Origin: Lithospermum erythrorhizon
Taxonomy: Eukaryota; Streptophyta; Magnoliopsida; Boraginales; Boraginaceae
Length of the DNA stretch: 64,000 bases
Assembly (NCBI GenBank): GCA_019722365.1
Contig: JADFUC010000110.1
Coordinates: 62,001 to 126,000 of the forward strand
Direction: 5' to 3'
Shown in pieces: positions 32,701-43,033 of this stretch. Made by a program: the position numbers and the translations under genes. How positions within the stretch are numbered: position 1 is the first letter of the stretch; the number at the start of each line of letters is the position of its first letter. The notes beneath the pieces were generated by a model. That model was not told where the DNA came from. It did not search any database and saw nothing but the letters and a program-made list of their open reading frames with translations.

Positions 32701-35073
32701 TACGTACAAAGGGTACCATGGTAAAATTTACCATGATTTTTGAAGGAAAAAAAATTAAATAGATCACTCGTCTATGCCGTTCATAAAATAATTATCTTTC
32801 GGCTTTCGTATCAGCTCGTCATTAAAATATAAGCGAAACTTGGCTTGATATCAAAATTTTACGAAACCCCGAATCCTCCTTAAAAATTTTCAAATTGAGA
32901 AAATGCAATTCCTCTCTCGAAGCAATTTCTGACTCGGAACCATAATCCAACAATGACAAATAGAAAAACGGAATGAAAATGGTGAACAACACTAAAAAAA
33001 CATGGAGGTAATTTTTTAACACAATTTTACAGTTACTACTTTTGAAAAGTTTATTTTTTACATACTTATAGTACGATTCCAATGATGAAGTTGGAAAATA
33101 TGTAATACGTAGGGATTTATACCATAATTGATCTATTTTTTGTATCTGATTGATGTTAAGCTTATGAAATTTTGAGTTGCTGCGTTGTTTAAGATTTTAT
33201 TTTTTTAATTTCATACTCATATTGTGATTTTATATGTGAAATTATGTGTTCAATCTGGTTATTTGGATGGCATTTTGTTAGTTTTTTTAATTTTTCATGA
33301 TATGTTGTTCAAAATCTTTAATATATGATGAAATTAAGTGTAACTTGTAAAGCTGAATTACCATTGTCAAATTATTGATGGAATTAGGCTATGCTACTTA
33401 AAACCATAATCTTAAGCTAATTTGATGTGTCAAACTTTATGCTGGTATAGTGTCGGTAATTACAAATAATATAAGTTTTTTAATGTTTGAACACCATATT
33501 TGAAATCTAATCACTCCGTAAATATTTGTATTCTAAAATGTCCTTCAATTAGTGTAATGGTATTTGGTTTTGTTCTATATAATACCATATGTAGTGTATC
33601 TGATAATTATGCCATGAAACATTATAAATAAAATTGTTATTGACATATTTTCATGTTTTTAGATACCGTTAGATGATGAGTACACCTTAAACATCGAGAC
33701 AATATGCCGTCGTAAGGTTTGAGATGGCTTCGAGATGAAAAGATGATGAAATGCGTGGTAGAGAGGCAGAAACTAAAGAATAAAAAGCTAAAAAGAGCGA
33801 ATGGAAATTTTATATGTGTTGAATGGTTATGAAATTTTCTAGGGTATCGATTTATTTAATGCTATATGTTGTTTTTATTATATTTGTTCCATTATCTCAT
33901 ATAGTCTGTTGATATCACTAATAAAACACGATGCATTACCATTGTTAAAAGATGATATTATTCCGAAATGCTGGCGATAAATGCAATAGCAATACTCGTA
34001 AATGGTATTTCGAGGCAATAATCACACATAAGTTCCCAGCGATTAGTCTCTTATGCTTAATAACGCCATATTATTATTATATTTTCGATTATGATCTTCT
34101 GCGCCCATTTATAGATAAATATGGTATTCTTGATGATATATTCAATTAATAAAAAACTATTTCCATTATAGAATCAAATTAATAAGAATTTTTTTTTAAA
34201 TCGGTGCATACCATTGTTTCAAAAATACAATGGTATTTTAGTAAGGCGTCATGCCATCTGTACTTATAAATGGTATTTAAATGCATGTCGTTAGATAAAA
34301 ATGGAAACCGGTTTGATATATTTGATCATTTATTTGGAAAATCGAGGAGTATTTCGCAATACCATATTAATAAAGACACGTGGTATTTCGGAAATAAAAC
34401 TACACATGAAATAAGCCTTGATAGTATGTTAAAAAGGTACAAATAGCAAATTAGTATTAAATAATTTTATGAAGAAGAAATTTGTTTGCTAATTAATCAT
34501 AAAATATTACATTATCAACGATAAATTCATAGAAAATAGTCAATGTGTTTGTTACCACGTAAATACCTATTACTGAAACAAATCTATGATATACCGGTAC
34601 TAATAAAAGAATCACCAATTTGTCAAACAAATGGTATGTCAAAATCTGAACAATATGTCGAATCGTACAAATCCGATATCGCGAAACCGTGTTTTAAAAT
34701 TAACATGAGCACGAGATATTCAAACTCACGAAAATCACATAAATCATAAATTACGTATTAGTTGTCATCTTTATTAGAAACAACTCATACATAGAAAAGA
34801 AAATTAGATGATTTGAAATTTGAATTTTTAAGTTAAACAGAATCTAAAAACCTTTCATAATGAAAATGTAACAAAAAGGTAAAAATTAGTAAAATAAGGC
34901 ACGAGAAAAGGGGAAAAAGAAAGAAGAATTAAAAAGGCGTGAAATAAAATTTGAGATCATGCAATTTTGAGGTTTTTATAACTAAAATTGTCAATTACCT
35001 AAATTGTCCAATTTAATATAAATCATTTGATAAAAAACTAATAATTCAATGATCAAGATTAGAGTTAGGATAC
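32701..35073. other. 2.4-kb AT-rich insertion between blocks A and B of copy 2
   Basis: It has no counterpart between 26010 and 26064 in copy 1. It is AT-rich and carries many 'tggtat' or 'ataccat' words between 33560 and 34390. Short open stretches (33952-34149, 34543-34749) have ordinary AT-rich composition and match nothing I know. No transposon protein, RNA gene or terminal repeat was recognised. Confidence 0.4.
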
Positions 35074-36633
35074 AAAAATTAGCTTACAAGAAAATTCTCA
35101 CTTTTCAAATCCCTTATTTAAAAAATACTCTTGAAATGTGTAACACTTATTTTATTTCATCTTCTTCATCTCACCATCCCACCCAAGTGTTTCCAATGCT
35201 TATCCATGCCATTTACCATAATAACTTCTCCCCTCCTTCTTCTTCTATTGATTTTTACTACTGAAACCAAAATTTGTAGAAAAAGAGAATGATGTTGAGG
35301 AGCACTCACTTACATTAAATTGACTAGACAAATTTTTTCATGAAATCAAAATCTCAAAAAAAAAGGTCAACTCTGACAAAGGCAAAAGAGGGTTAGGTTT
35401 AGAGTTATGCTGATGAGATTCATTTATTCATATTATATCACATTATATCATATTATCTCTCATTGTATCACATTTATCTTCCATTATACGGATAAGTATA
35501 TAATATGATATAATAGAAGATAATAAGATATTACTTCGAAAATTAAAAGGCTTATTGAGAATCATTGAATTAAGAAATACCTCATGGAGAATCTAATTCC
35601 TCCCTTTACTTTTACATTCAAATTAGAATTGAAAATGGGTTGGTTAAAATTGGCCTTTCCTCCATTTTTGCAATGTTGAAGCCAGTGTCCATTTCCGAGC
35701 ACTCATTCTGGTGCATGAAACTACATAGCTAATTATATCACACTTTATCGATAATTGCTTTAACATTGTCCATTGTGTTTTTTCTTCCATAGGTCCATGA
35801 AACTCTTGCAAGCATGTATTCCTTTGTTGTGTACGTCTTGGCGTTAGAGTTCTATACCATTGGTGAGAGGGCCCAAGCGGCAGGGGCGCAAATGGCGATA
35901 TCGTTTTTTTTTATGAAACTCTTGCAAACATTTAGCATCCCTGAAATTTTTCCAGAATTTTGCAAGAGGTGACATATAAAAAGTAGAGGTGAACGGAGAA
36001 TTAAGATCATGTGCATCAGATTCCTAAAAGATAAAATATAAATTTGAAATTACCCAAAATGAAAAAAATTAACACAGCTTACATAAAATAAATTCGAGAT
36101 GCAGAAAATTATTCATATTACCGTCTTACCACTAAATTTATAATCTCATTATTATTTTTTAATAGTGAAATTAATAATAGAGAATCTGCTAAATAATATA
36201 TATGAAAAGCTACCTCCAAAAATTAAAAATTGATGTTTGAGAGTGTATTTTAGAGAAATTTTTAGGGGAGCTATCTAGTTCGCAATACGTGATCGAGATT
36301 CGTTTTAATCCAAATAATTACGTTATTGCTGAGTGGTCTCGAAAATAACACATAAGTGTTTGAGTATGAATGCACATAAAGTATGAAGCCCAATATTCGT
36401 CGCAATGCTTTCCGGAATGTGCATTTCTTTCCAGAGGAATGTGCGACGCTTATCTGGAATTTAGCAATTTACTCTACAACATTATAAATATAAACTACAA
36501 TTTAGTCTCACTATCTAATCAATAAATCAACAATTAACTTGAAGAGAGGAATATTTTTGCTATAACAATTTGAAAATTACTACTCCTTAAACAAGATATT
36601 CTTGGAATAAAAATTTCCAACCAATCCATATCA
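35074..36633 (+). repeat. PPR-locus duplication, copy 2, blocks B and C (promoter side of the PPR gene)
   Basis: It matches 26064-26250 and 30503-31719. It ends at the PPR start codon and so contains the gene's promoter and 5' UTR. No convincing TATA box was chosen. A pyrimidine-rich stretch 'cccctccttcttcttct' lies at about 35230. The presence of the same sequence in copy 1 means that copy 1 may still carry promoter activity. Confidence 0.85.
35816..35912 (+). mobile_element. 97-bp SINE-like retroposed insert
   Basis: It is flanked by 19-bp direct repeats with one mismatch (ATGAAACTCTTGCAA at 35797 and again at 35913), ends in nine T residues, and is absent from the paralogous site in copy 1 ('atgaaactcttgcaagcat' once, near 31206). 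A long target duplication plus a homopolymer tail is the signature of LINE-mediated retroposition. The body (GC-rich, 'gggcccaagcggcaggggc') matches no RNA I recognise; no A box or B box was identified. Confidence 0.7.
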
Positions 36634-38445
36634 ATGAGCTCCCAAGCATTATGGTCTCCTCTAGAGAAGAAATGCATCTTCCTCCTTCAATATCACAAAC
36701 ACACCAGAGCTACTCTTCTTCAACTTCAAGCTTTCATGCTTCGAAATTCTCTCGAAACCAACCTCAACCTCATCACCACCCTCATCACCACATTCTCCTC
36801 TTCTGTCCCCATAAATGGTATTCATCATTCTCGCTTAATATTCAATCAAATCTCCCAAAAATCCGATACTTTTTTGTGCAACACATTGCTCAAATCGTAT
36901 ATGAATGCCAAAGAATATACAGAATGCATTGGATTATATAAATGGTTACTCACAAACACGGAGTTTAAGCCTGATAATTACACGTTTTCGACGTTGGTTA
37001 AATGTTGTGGCTCGAATTTTCTTACATGGGAAGGTCTAGAGGTCCATGATCATGTGGTGAAATTTGGGTTTAGGTCGAATTTGTATGTATCAACTTCTTT
37101 AGTTGATATGTATGGTAAAGTTGGTAGAGTGGAGTTTGCTCGTAAGGTGTTCGATGAAATGACTGAGAGGAATGCTGTATCTTGGACTGCACTTATTGGA
37201 GGTTATTTGAGGTGTGGGGATTTGGGTATGGCTACCGAGCTTTTTGATATGGTTATTGAGAAGGATTCGGCCTCATATAATGTGATGATTGATGCTTATG
37301 TTAAGAGAGGGGAAATGGAGTTGGCGGGTAGTTTGTTTAGTAGTATGCCTGAGAAGAATGTGGTGTCGTGGACTAGTATGATTGATGGTTACTGTGGCGT
37401 TGGCAATTTGGTTGAAGCTAGGTTGTTGTTTGATGTTATGCCTCGGAGGAATTTGTTTTCTTGGAATGCGATGATTGGAGGTTATTCCCAGAATAACGAG
37501 CCCCATGAGGCATTAAGCTTGTTCGATGAATTGCAGAGAACGACGATGTTTGAACCAGATGATATAACTGTTCTCAGTGTTCTACCTGCTATTGCAGATT
37601 TGGGTGCTTTGGATTTGGGCAACTGGGTCCATCAGTATGTTAAGAAGAAGAAATTTGATAGGTCATCAAATGTCTGTACAGCAATCGTTGATATGTATGC
37701 AAAATGTGGAAAAATTGTGAAGGCAAGAGAAGTTTTCGAAGATATAGAGGTAAAAGAGACGTCAACTTGGAATGCTTTGATAAATGGTCTGGCAATTAAT
37801 GGATTTGCTAAAGAGGCGTTGAATATCTTCTCTGAGATGAGGAGTAGAGGATTTAAACCAAATGAGATAACTATGTTAGGTGTCTTATCAGCTTGTAACC
37901 ATGGAGGTCTGGTGGAAGAAGGGAAGAGTTGGTTTAAAGCAATGAAGGAATTAGGACTTACTCCCAAAATCCAGCATTATGGTTGTTTGGTCGATCTGTT
38001 AGGGCGAGCAGGTTGCTTGGAGGACGCGGAAAAGTTAATTGAAAGTATGCCTTACGAAGCTAATGGTATAATATTGAATTCTTTTCTTTTTGCATGTGGA
38101 TATTGTAAGGATGTTATTAGAGCCGAGAGTGTGATCAACAAGGCAATTGCTCTGGAGCCCTTGAATGACGGTAACTATATCATGTTGAGAAATTTGTATG
38201 CAACCGAAAGAAGGTGGGGAGATGTGGAAGAAATAAAAGGGCTCATGAGAAAGAAGGGCGCCAGGAAGGAGGTCGGCTGCAGTGTCATTGAGATCAATAG
38301 TCAAGTTTGGGAGTTTATTTCAGGGGATAAGGGACATCCCCAGTGGGAGGAGATATATATTAAACTTGGTAACTTGTTACAGATTATGAAGGGGCAGAAT
38401 ATATATACAAGTGATCCATTTGGATTTGTTGAAGCTCAAGCCTGA
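36634..38445 (+). CDS. AHG11: PLS-class PPR protein, E subclass; AHG11-like organellar RNA editing factor
   Basis: A single-exon gene of 603 residues. After a ~60-residue N-terminal part (LEKKCIFLLQ, RATLLQLQ) come about a dozen PPR repeats (residues ~75-505), with typical cores such as VSWTALIGGYLRCGDLG, VVSWTSMIDGYCGVGNL and LFSWNAMIGGYSQN. The C-terminal ~95 residues (LEPLNDGNYIMLRNLYA, KEVGCSVIEI, FISGDKGHP) are E/E+ motifs; there is no DYW deaminase domain. PPR repeats read RNA bases, and E-type proteins recruit a deaminase for C-to-U editing. From memory the protein resembles Arabidopsis At2g44880 (AHG11), a mitochondrial factor reported to affect nad4 editing and ABA responses; the similarity runs from the first to the last domain. 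The start is fixed by the duplicate at 31720 sharing the same ATG. No frameshift or stop is seen. Confidence 0.94.
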   Translation: MSSQALWSPLEKKCIFLLQYHKHTRATLLQLQAFMLRNSLETNLNLITTLITTFSSSVPINGIHHSRLIFNQISQKSDTFLCNTLLKSYMNAKEYTECIGLYKWLLTNTEFKPDNYTFSTLVKCCGSNFLTWEGLEVHDHVVKFGFRSNLYVSTSLVDMYGKVGRVEFARKVFDEMTERNAVSWTALIGGYLRCGDLGMATELFDMVIEKDSASYNVMIDAYVKRGEMELAGSLFSSMPEKNVVSWTSMIDGYCGVGNLVEARLLFDVMPRRNLFSWNAMIGGYSQNNEPHEALSLFDELQRTTMFEPDDITVLSVLPAIADLGALDLGNWVHQYVKKKKFDRSSNVCTAIVDMYAKCGKIVKAREVFEDIEVKETSTWNALINGLAINGFAKEALNIFSEMRSRGFKPNEITMLGVLSACNHGGLVEEGKSWFKAMKELGLTPKIQHYGCLVDLLGRAGCLEDAEKLIESMPYEANGIILNSFLFACGYCKDVIRAESVINKAIALEPLNDGNYIMLRNLYATERRWGDVEEIKGLMRKKGARKEVGCSVIEINSQVWEFISGDKGHPQWEEIYIKLGNLLQIMKGQNIYTSDPFGFVEAQA

Positions 38446-39552
38446 TATTATATCTATGTTATGATTTCCAATGATAATATTCACATTACTGTGCTGATGA
38501 CTGATGACTTACGAAAGGGAGACTTACGCATCCATTTGAATCCAATCTGCTCTTTCGATTAAAGTAAGTGAACTTTGGCAAGATATAGTAGCCTGATCCA
38601 TCGCAACAAATACCAAGGAAATTTTTGCGAGAATAGGAAAGCCTGCTGTATCAATCTCTGAGGGATTGGCAAAGGTGATCCCCAATATATGAAAGAGGTA
38701 ATCATGCTGGAACAATGGCAGTTGACGCGTGGATGAGTTGAAGGAGATTCTGCCTCAGCATTGTTAAAAATGCTATGAGAAAAACCTTGTTCAGCGGAAG
38801 AAGATAAGCTTCTTTGGAAGTTATCACCTACTGGAAGATAATCTTTCTTCCGCTTAGGATAGCATAAGAAACACTCTGCCAACTTCACTTCTCTATGTTT
38901 ATAGTTGGCATCTTTCAATTCTAAATGAAATGCTCTTTCTTGTCTTGGAGGTTGTTTTCATGGTTGCATGCCAAGAACTGAGGTCAATAACAGAATGGGG
39001 TGCAGTTTGGCATCTGTTTGTCAAGCATATGACAATTGTGCGGCGACATTAGCTCATATCGTCCCCCATTGCAATGTTTCTCCCACTATTTGGAGCTTCT
39101 TTTGCTGTATTGATTATTTGGAGTTTCTCAATAATATGTGAGACTGTCTAATGAAAGAATTATTCTAAAAGTGAATATCTTATGTTCTAGTTTTTGAATC
39201 ATTTTGTTCCATGATTAATTGCCCATATTAGAAATGTAACATAAGATGTTGAGATAAGATTATACTGTACCTTTTAATTTAGGGCTTAAATACATATTCC
39301 GCCTCAAATAATATTCATAACATCAATTTACTTCTAAACAAAACTTTTTTAAAGAAAAACTGAATAATTCATTTGCCTGAACTCAAATAAATTTTGCTGG
39401 TAAATAGTACTCATCCTGAAAACAATAATAACCCAACAAATTTTGCAGATCCAGCAAAATATAATGCCAGGTCGAAAATTGAAAGAAATGAAGTAACTCT
39501 GAGATGCAAAATAAACAGTGAAGAATGCACTATGCAAATTGGAATGTAACTT
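38446..39552. other. Intergenic region between convergent genes
   Basis: It holds the 3' ends of the PPR gene and of the minus-strand gene. A minus-strand open stretch of 119 codons (38918-38559) has no recognised domain and probably lies in the PPR 3' UTR. No repeat or RNA gene was identified. Confidence 0.45.
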
Positions 39553-39577
39553 TCACGCACTCTTCAGATAAAAGAAA

Positions 39578-39690
39578 AAAGCCTGAACGACATAGAAAGG
39601 CCGTGAAGCCTGAACGACATAGGAAGGCCGTGAAGCCTGAACGACATAGGAAGGCCGTGAAGCCTGAATGACTTAGAAGCGTCGTGGTAT
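39578..39690 (-). repeat. 27-bp minisatellite, four units, at the stop codon of the unknown gene
   Basis: The unit 'gcctgaacgacataggaaggccgtgaa' starts at about 39581, 39608 and 39635, with a diverged fourth at about 39662. The unit length is nine codons. The fourth, diverged unit contains the last coding bases and stop codon of the minus-strand gene (39673-39675), so the array straddles the end of the coding region. Confidence 0.9.
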
Positions 39691-42600
39691 ATGTCCCCTC
39701 TGACTCCTCCTGCTACTAGAGGCATGGAGCTCAGAAATAGAGCGTATCTTTGCAACTGGCTCGGTGAGCATCTCTGGCTCCTTGCAAACTGAAGGTGCAG
39801 TAATTTCTAGGTATTCTCTAGCAGTTCGGCGCCTCTTAGCAGGTTGAACATTGAAATCCTCAAAATCATTCATCCCATTATAGAATCTATCATCATATAT
39901 TAGCTTACCATCTTCAAACTGTATCCAAACAAGATTCTAAGTAAGATGATGTATCAAATTACATAAATGTTGCTAGAAAGATAATTTCGATACTGTAGGA
40001 CATTCAAATATCATTTGAAATTCGTTAACTGAGCCAAACTAGTTTATTATTTTACTCTTTGTGTTCTTATTAATCTAGCCTACAACAAAACAGGATAATT
40101 AATCCTAGGAAGAAACTTTTAATCATCACAAAAGACGTTTGAGTAAATATACATGATACATATGCCATCTATTTACATGGAATTTAGTACCAACATAAGA
40201 ATGGGATTTCGGACATGTTCTGTACCACCAAGATAAGATTTTAAATACATCTGGAAGATGACTTACCTCCTCAGGACTCATAATTTCAGTTTTCAGCAGA
40301 GCCACATCACCCATATTAAACTCGAATAAATGCTGAGATGCATTATGAGAAGATCCTCCTGCCAAGTCCGAATTATTTGGAGGAGAAGCTGGATCTCTAG
40401 CTGAACTAGTCAAAGCATTACATGGGACAAGCAAGCTCTTTGGATCAGCGTAAGAGAACTTTCCATTAATGTTACTCGTTACTTTGTCAAGCCTAATCTT
40501 CAGCTTGCTAACATGCCCCATTAAAGCAAAAATCTTGCTAACTACTTGCTCCAAATTCTCATCATTGCGAAATAACAAATTCTCATCTGGTTCTAACTCA
40601 TCGCCGGAGTCATACCCTGCTGAAATAACCATGAACAAATTAGTAATTGTCTGCCAAGATTAAGAGAACAAACTACTAACAATAATTTCTAGTTAAATTA
40701 GGCTATCGAGCATACAAAGAATGTCACTAGGATGATTAGAAGTAAAAATAGTGGCTTGCAGACAATCTTAAGGGTTGAGCAATGGAGTTGCAATGATAAT
40801 ATGTGGGCCTTTGCAGGATATCTACATCTATAGTGGTGCTAGAGTTAAATCAATACACAAGAAGCAAACAACAATAACATACCGAACGCTCTAGCAGCCT
40901 CGCCTGTGTTGGGTAGGACCGATTGTATGTACTTTACTCCATGTTAATAAATAGACAGCCTATAATCGAATTCTGGGATGATGTGCAAAGACTATCTACT
41001 ACTTCACAATAGATGAGAAACATAGGTAGTGTAATGAGCCATTTTATCTTACTCCATTACATCCCAAAGCCAGGGAATATATAAAATTTCGTCCCTTCCG
41101 GATTCACAATAGACATATTCAGTTATGATTAAAAAAACTAACCAGCCCTCCCATCCAGAAAAACATTCCAAGTCCTAAAAATTGGATGAACTGAAAAATA
41201 TATAAACAAGATCAGGTGAATAAAGTACATCAATCATTTTTAGTACCAACATAATAAAATGATTTTGAGAGGCATAAGAGTTTGCAATACATGAGGTTGC
41301 TATTATTTTTTATCATGAAAAAGATCTTCAAAATCCTGATAGTTATTTTATAATGGAAGAGATTGACAAAAGAACAATGAACAATAAGATGATTCAGCTG
41401 ACGCTTTCATACCTATCTTTTCGCATTCCTTATATGAAAAAATTCCATCAGAAGGAATTTTCTTGTTATCATAGTAAGAAAACAAGTGAAGTTAGAACTG
41501 AAAGATCACAGCACATGAAGAGATGTGGATATAAGAGAGCTCATTTTACCATAGTAAGAAAACAAGTTATGCTCTGACATATAAGTTCCAATATCCTTTG
41601 TGTCCTCTATTCTTTTTCTTCTCTTTCTCTTATAAACTTTCTCCACTTGCTGCAGCTCATATTCATTGTACTTTGTGAGTTCTCTAGTATATTTACGTTC
41701 CATCCTATTAAGCTGCCGGATCTGGAGTTCAACCCATTTACAGCGCCACATTACAGGTTGTATAAATGTCCTCCAGTGATCAATAATCAATTTCCTGTAT
41801 TATCAAACACCATATCAATCAAAAATCGAAATTCTAATATGGACAAAAGTTTAATCGACTTAAACAAGTGAGAAAACTAGTTAATTCTATCTTAACATGG
41901 ATACTCAACCTAAATCCAAACAACCGAACTAGTTCATGCTTTACTATCGGATATTGAACTCCTATTAATGTTTTTGTAATAAAGCCTCTAAAAGGATTCC
42001 AATGAGGTTCTCAAATGGTTCCAGTCCGTCCTTAGAACAAGTCCAATGCACTCGCTACTCGCCTCCCAATGAGACGGTGATAATACTATCTACACCACTA
42101 AAACCATCATGAATCATGACAACTTATCAGTACCAAGTCTAACAGTCTGCTTACCACTGCAGAAGGTAGTACAACTGCTAAACCAAAGCACATCAGACCC
42201 AAAACTAGGTTACAACACGCCCCAATGCCCCTGCATAAGCCTCCCGCCAAAGCTGGTAAAGGGCTATTGACTGATGGTACTTACCCCTCAAGAGTAACAA
42301 GTGGCGTCAAGTTCGACCGACTCATTGTCATTGAAATAAAGATTTTATATTCTCGACTCTCTGAAATAAAATAAATCAAATGGCTTGAAAATATCTATAC
42401 TCTTTATCAATCATGAAAGACAGTTGCTTTTTGCATGTCCCTTTACTTTACACCAAAATGGCTTAAATAAGATTACCTACACTTTATCAATCATGTAAGT
42501 TATAGAGAGGCTATGAGATAGTGTTTCAGATGTCCCTTTATCAAAATGTTTGTTGATGTTATGGCTTGTGTGGAACTTAACATTTTTTGTTTAACAAGAG

Positions 42601-43033
42601 AATGGATATAGGTTAACTCCAAGATGTCCTCTTTTACTTTACAACCAAAACAATCAGCATGGAAATTTAAGAAGCAGGGTCAGGCGCACCTCATCCGAAA
42701 AACCTCACCAACTCCATCAAATGTAGCATCATCTCCAAAATATGGAACAAATTCATCATCGCTGAAGGCTGAAACACTCTCAGAACCCGATACATCATCC
42801 TCAAATGAACTTGAACTCTCAGTTGTTTCTTGAAATTTGTTTTCAACAAGGTCATTGCATCCCATATGTGAAGCTGCCCCGAAATCGACTTCACCACCAC
42901 ACCTTGGATGCTCTTCCCTTGATATTCTACCCAGAGATGCAGTTGGTTCAAATGTGTAGTTTCCATAATCCTTAATCTTCGGAGCCTCCGGAATAGTTTC
43001 TAGGTTGCTTCTGAATTTTTGTTTAGCACCCAT
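39673..43033 (-). CDS. Conserved-looking plant gene of unknown function, four exons
   Basis: Model exons: 43033-42690 (ATG, MGAKQKFRSN..), 41794-41550, 40619-40267 and 39918-39673. All junctions have GT..AG and the phases join (344+245+353+246 = 1188 nt, 395 residues). The N-terminal part has a serine/acidic stretch (ESSSSFEDDVSGSESVSAFSDDE). The second exon encodes HWRTFIQPVMWRCKWVELQI and a basic KRKRRKRIED cluster that could act as a nuclear signal. The third exon has a coiled-coil-like LEQVVSKIFALMGHVSKLKI. The C-terminal end is basic (SSRRSQRGHIPRR). I do not recognise the family. Exon 2 is cut short by an intron-like insertion (41488-41549); an older exon end at 41413 would add 19 residues. 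The gene converges on the PPR gene. Confidence 0.75.
41413..41469 (-). other. Probable former exon end, 19 codons
   Basis: On the minus strand, following the second 18-bp repeat, the codons read DNKKIPSDGIFSYKECEKI and then meet a donor-type GTATGA. The 57 bp keeps the same splice phase as the present donor at 41549. It has the look of real coding sequence (mixed, hydrophilic, no stop) and would extend exon 2 in the unbroken gene. Confidence 0.6.
41470..41567 (-). repeat. 18-bp direct repeats flanking a 62-bp intron-like insertion
   Basis: 'catagtaagaaaacaagt' occurs at 41470-41487 and identically at 41550-41567. On the coding strand the intervening 62 bp starts GTAAAATGAG and contains CTTTCAG. 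Precise removal of the 62 bp plus one repeat would rejoin the exon in frame to 57 further bases ending at a good donor (GTATGAAAG, 41412 down). Confidence 0.85.

Noticed and set aside
38559..38918. 119-codon minus-strand open stretch as a gene
   Set aside because: No recognised domain and it lies in the probable 3' UTR of the PPR gene; no support beyond length.
39578..39690. 27-bp repeats as a CRISPR array
   Set aside because: The units are directly joined without spacers and lie at the end of a plant gene.
41353..41577. Plus-strand 74-codon open stretch as a gene
   Set aside because: It is antisense to exon 2 and the former exon end of the minus-strand gene.
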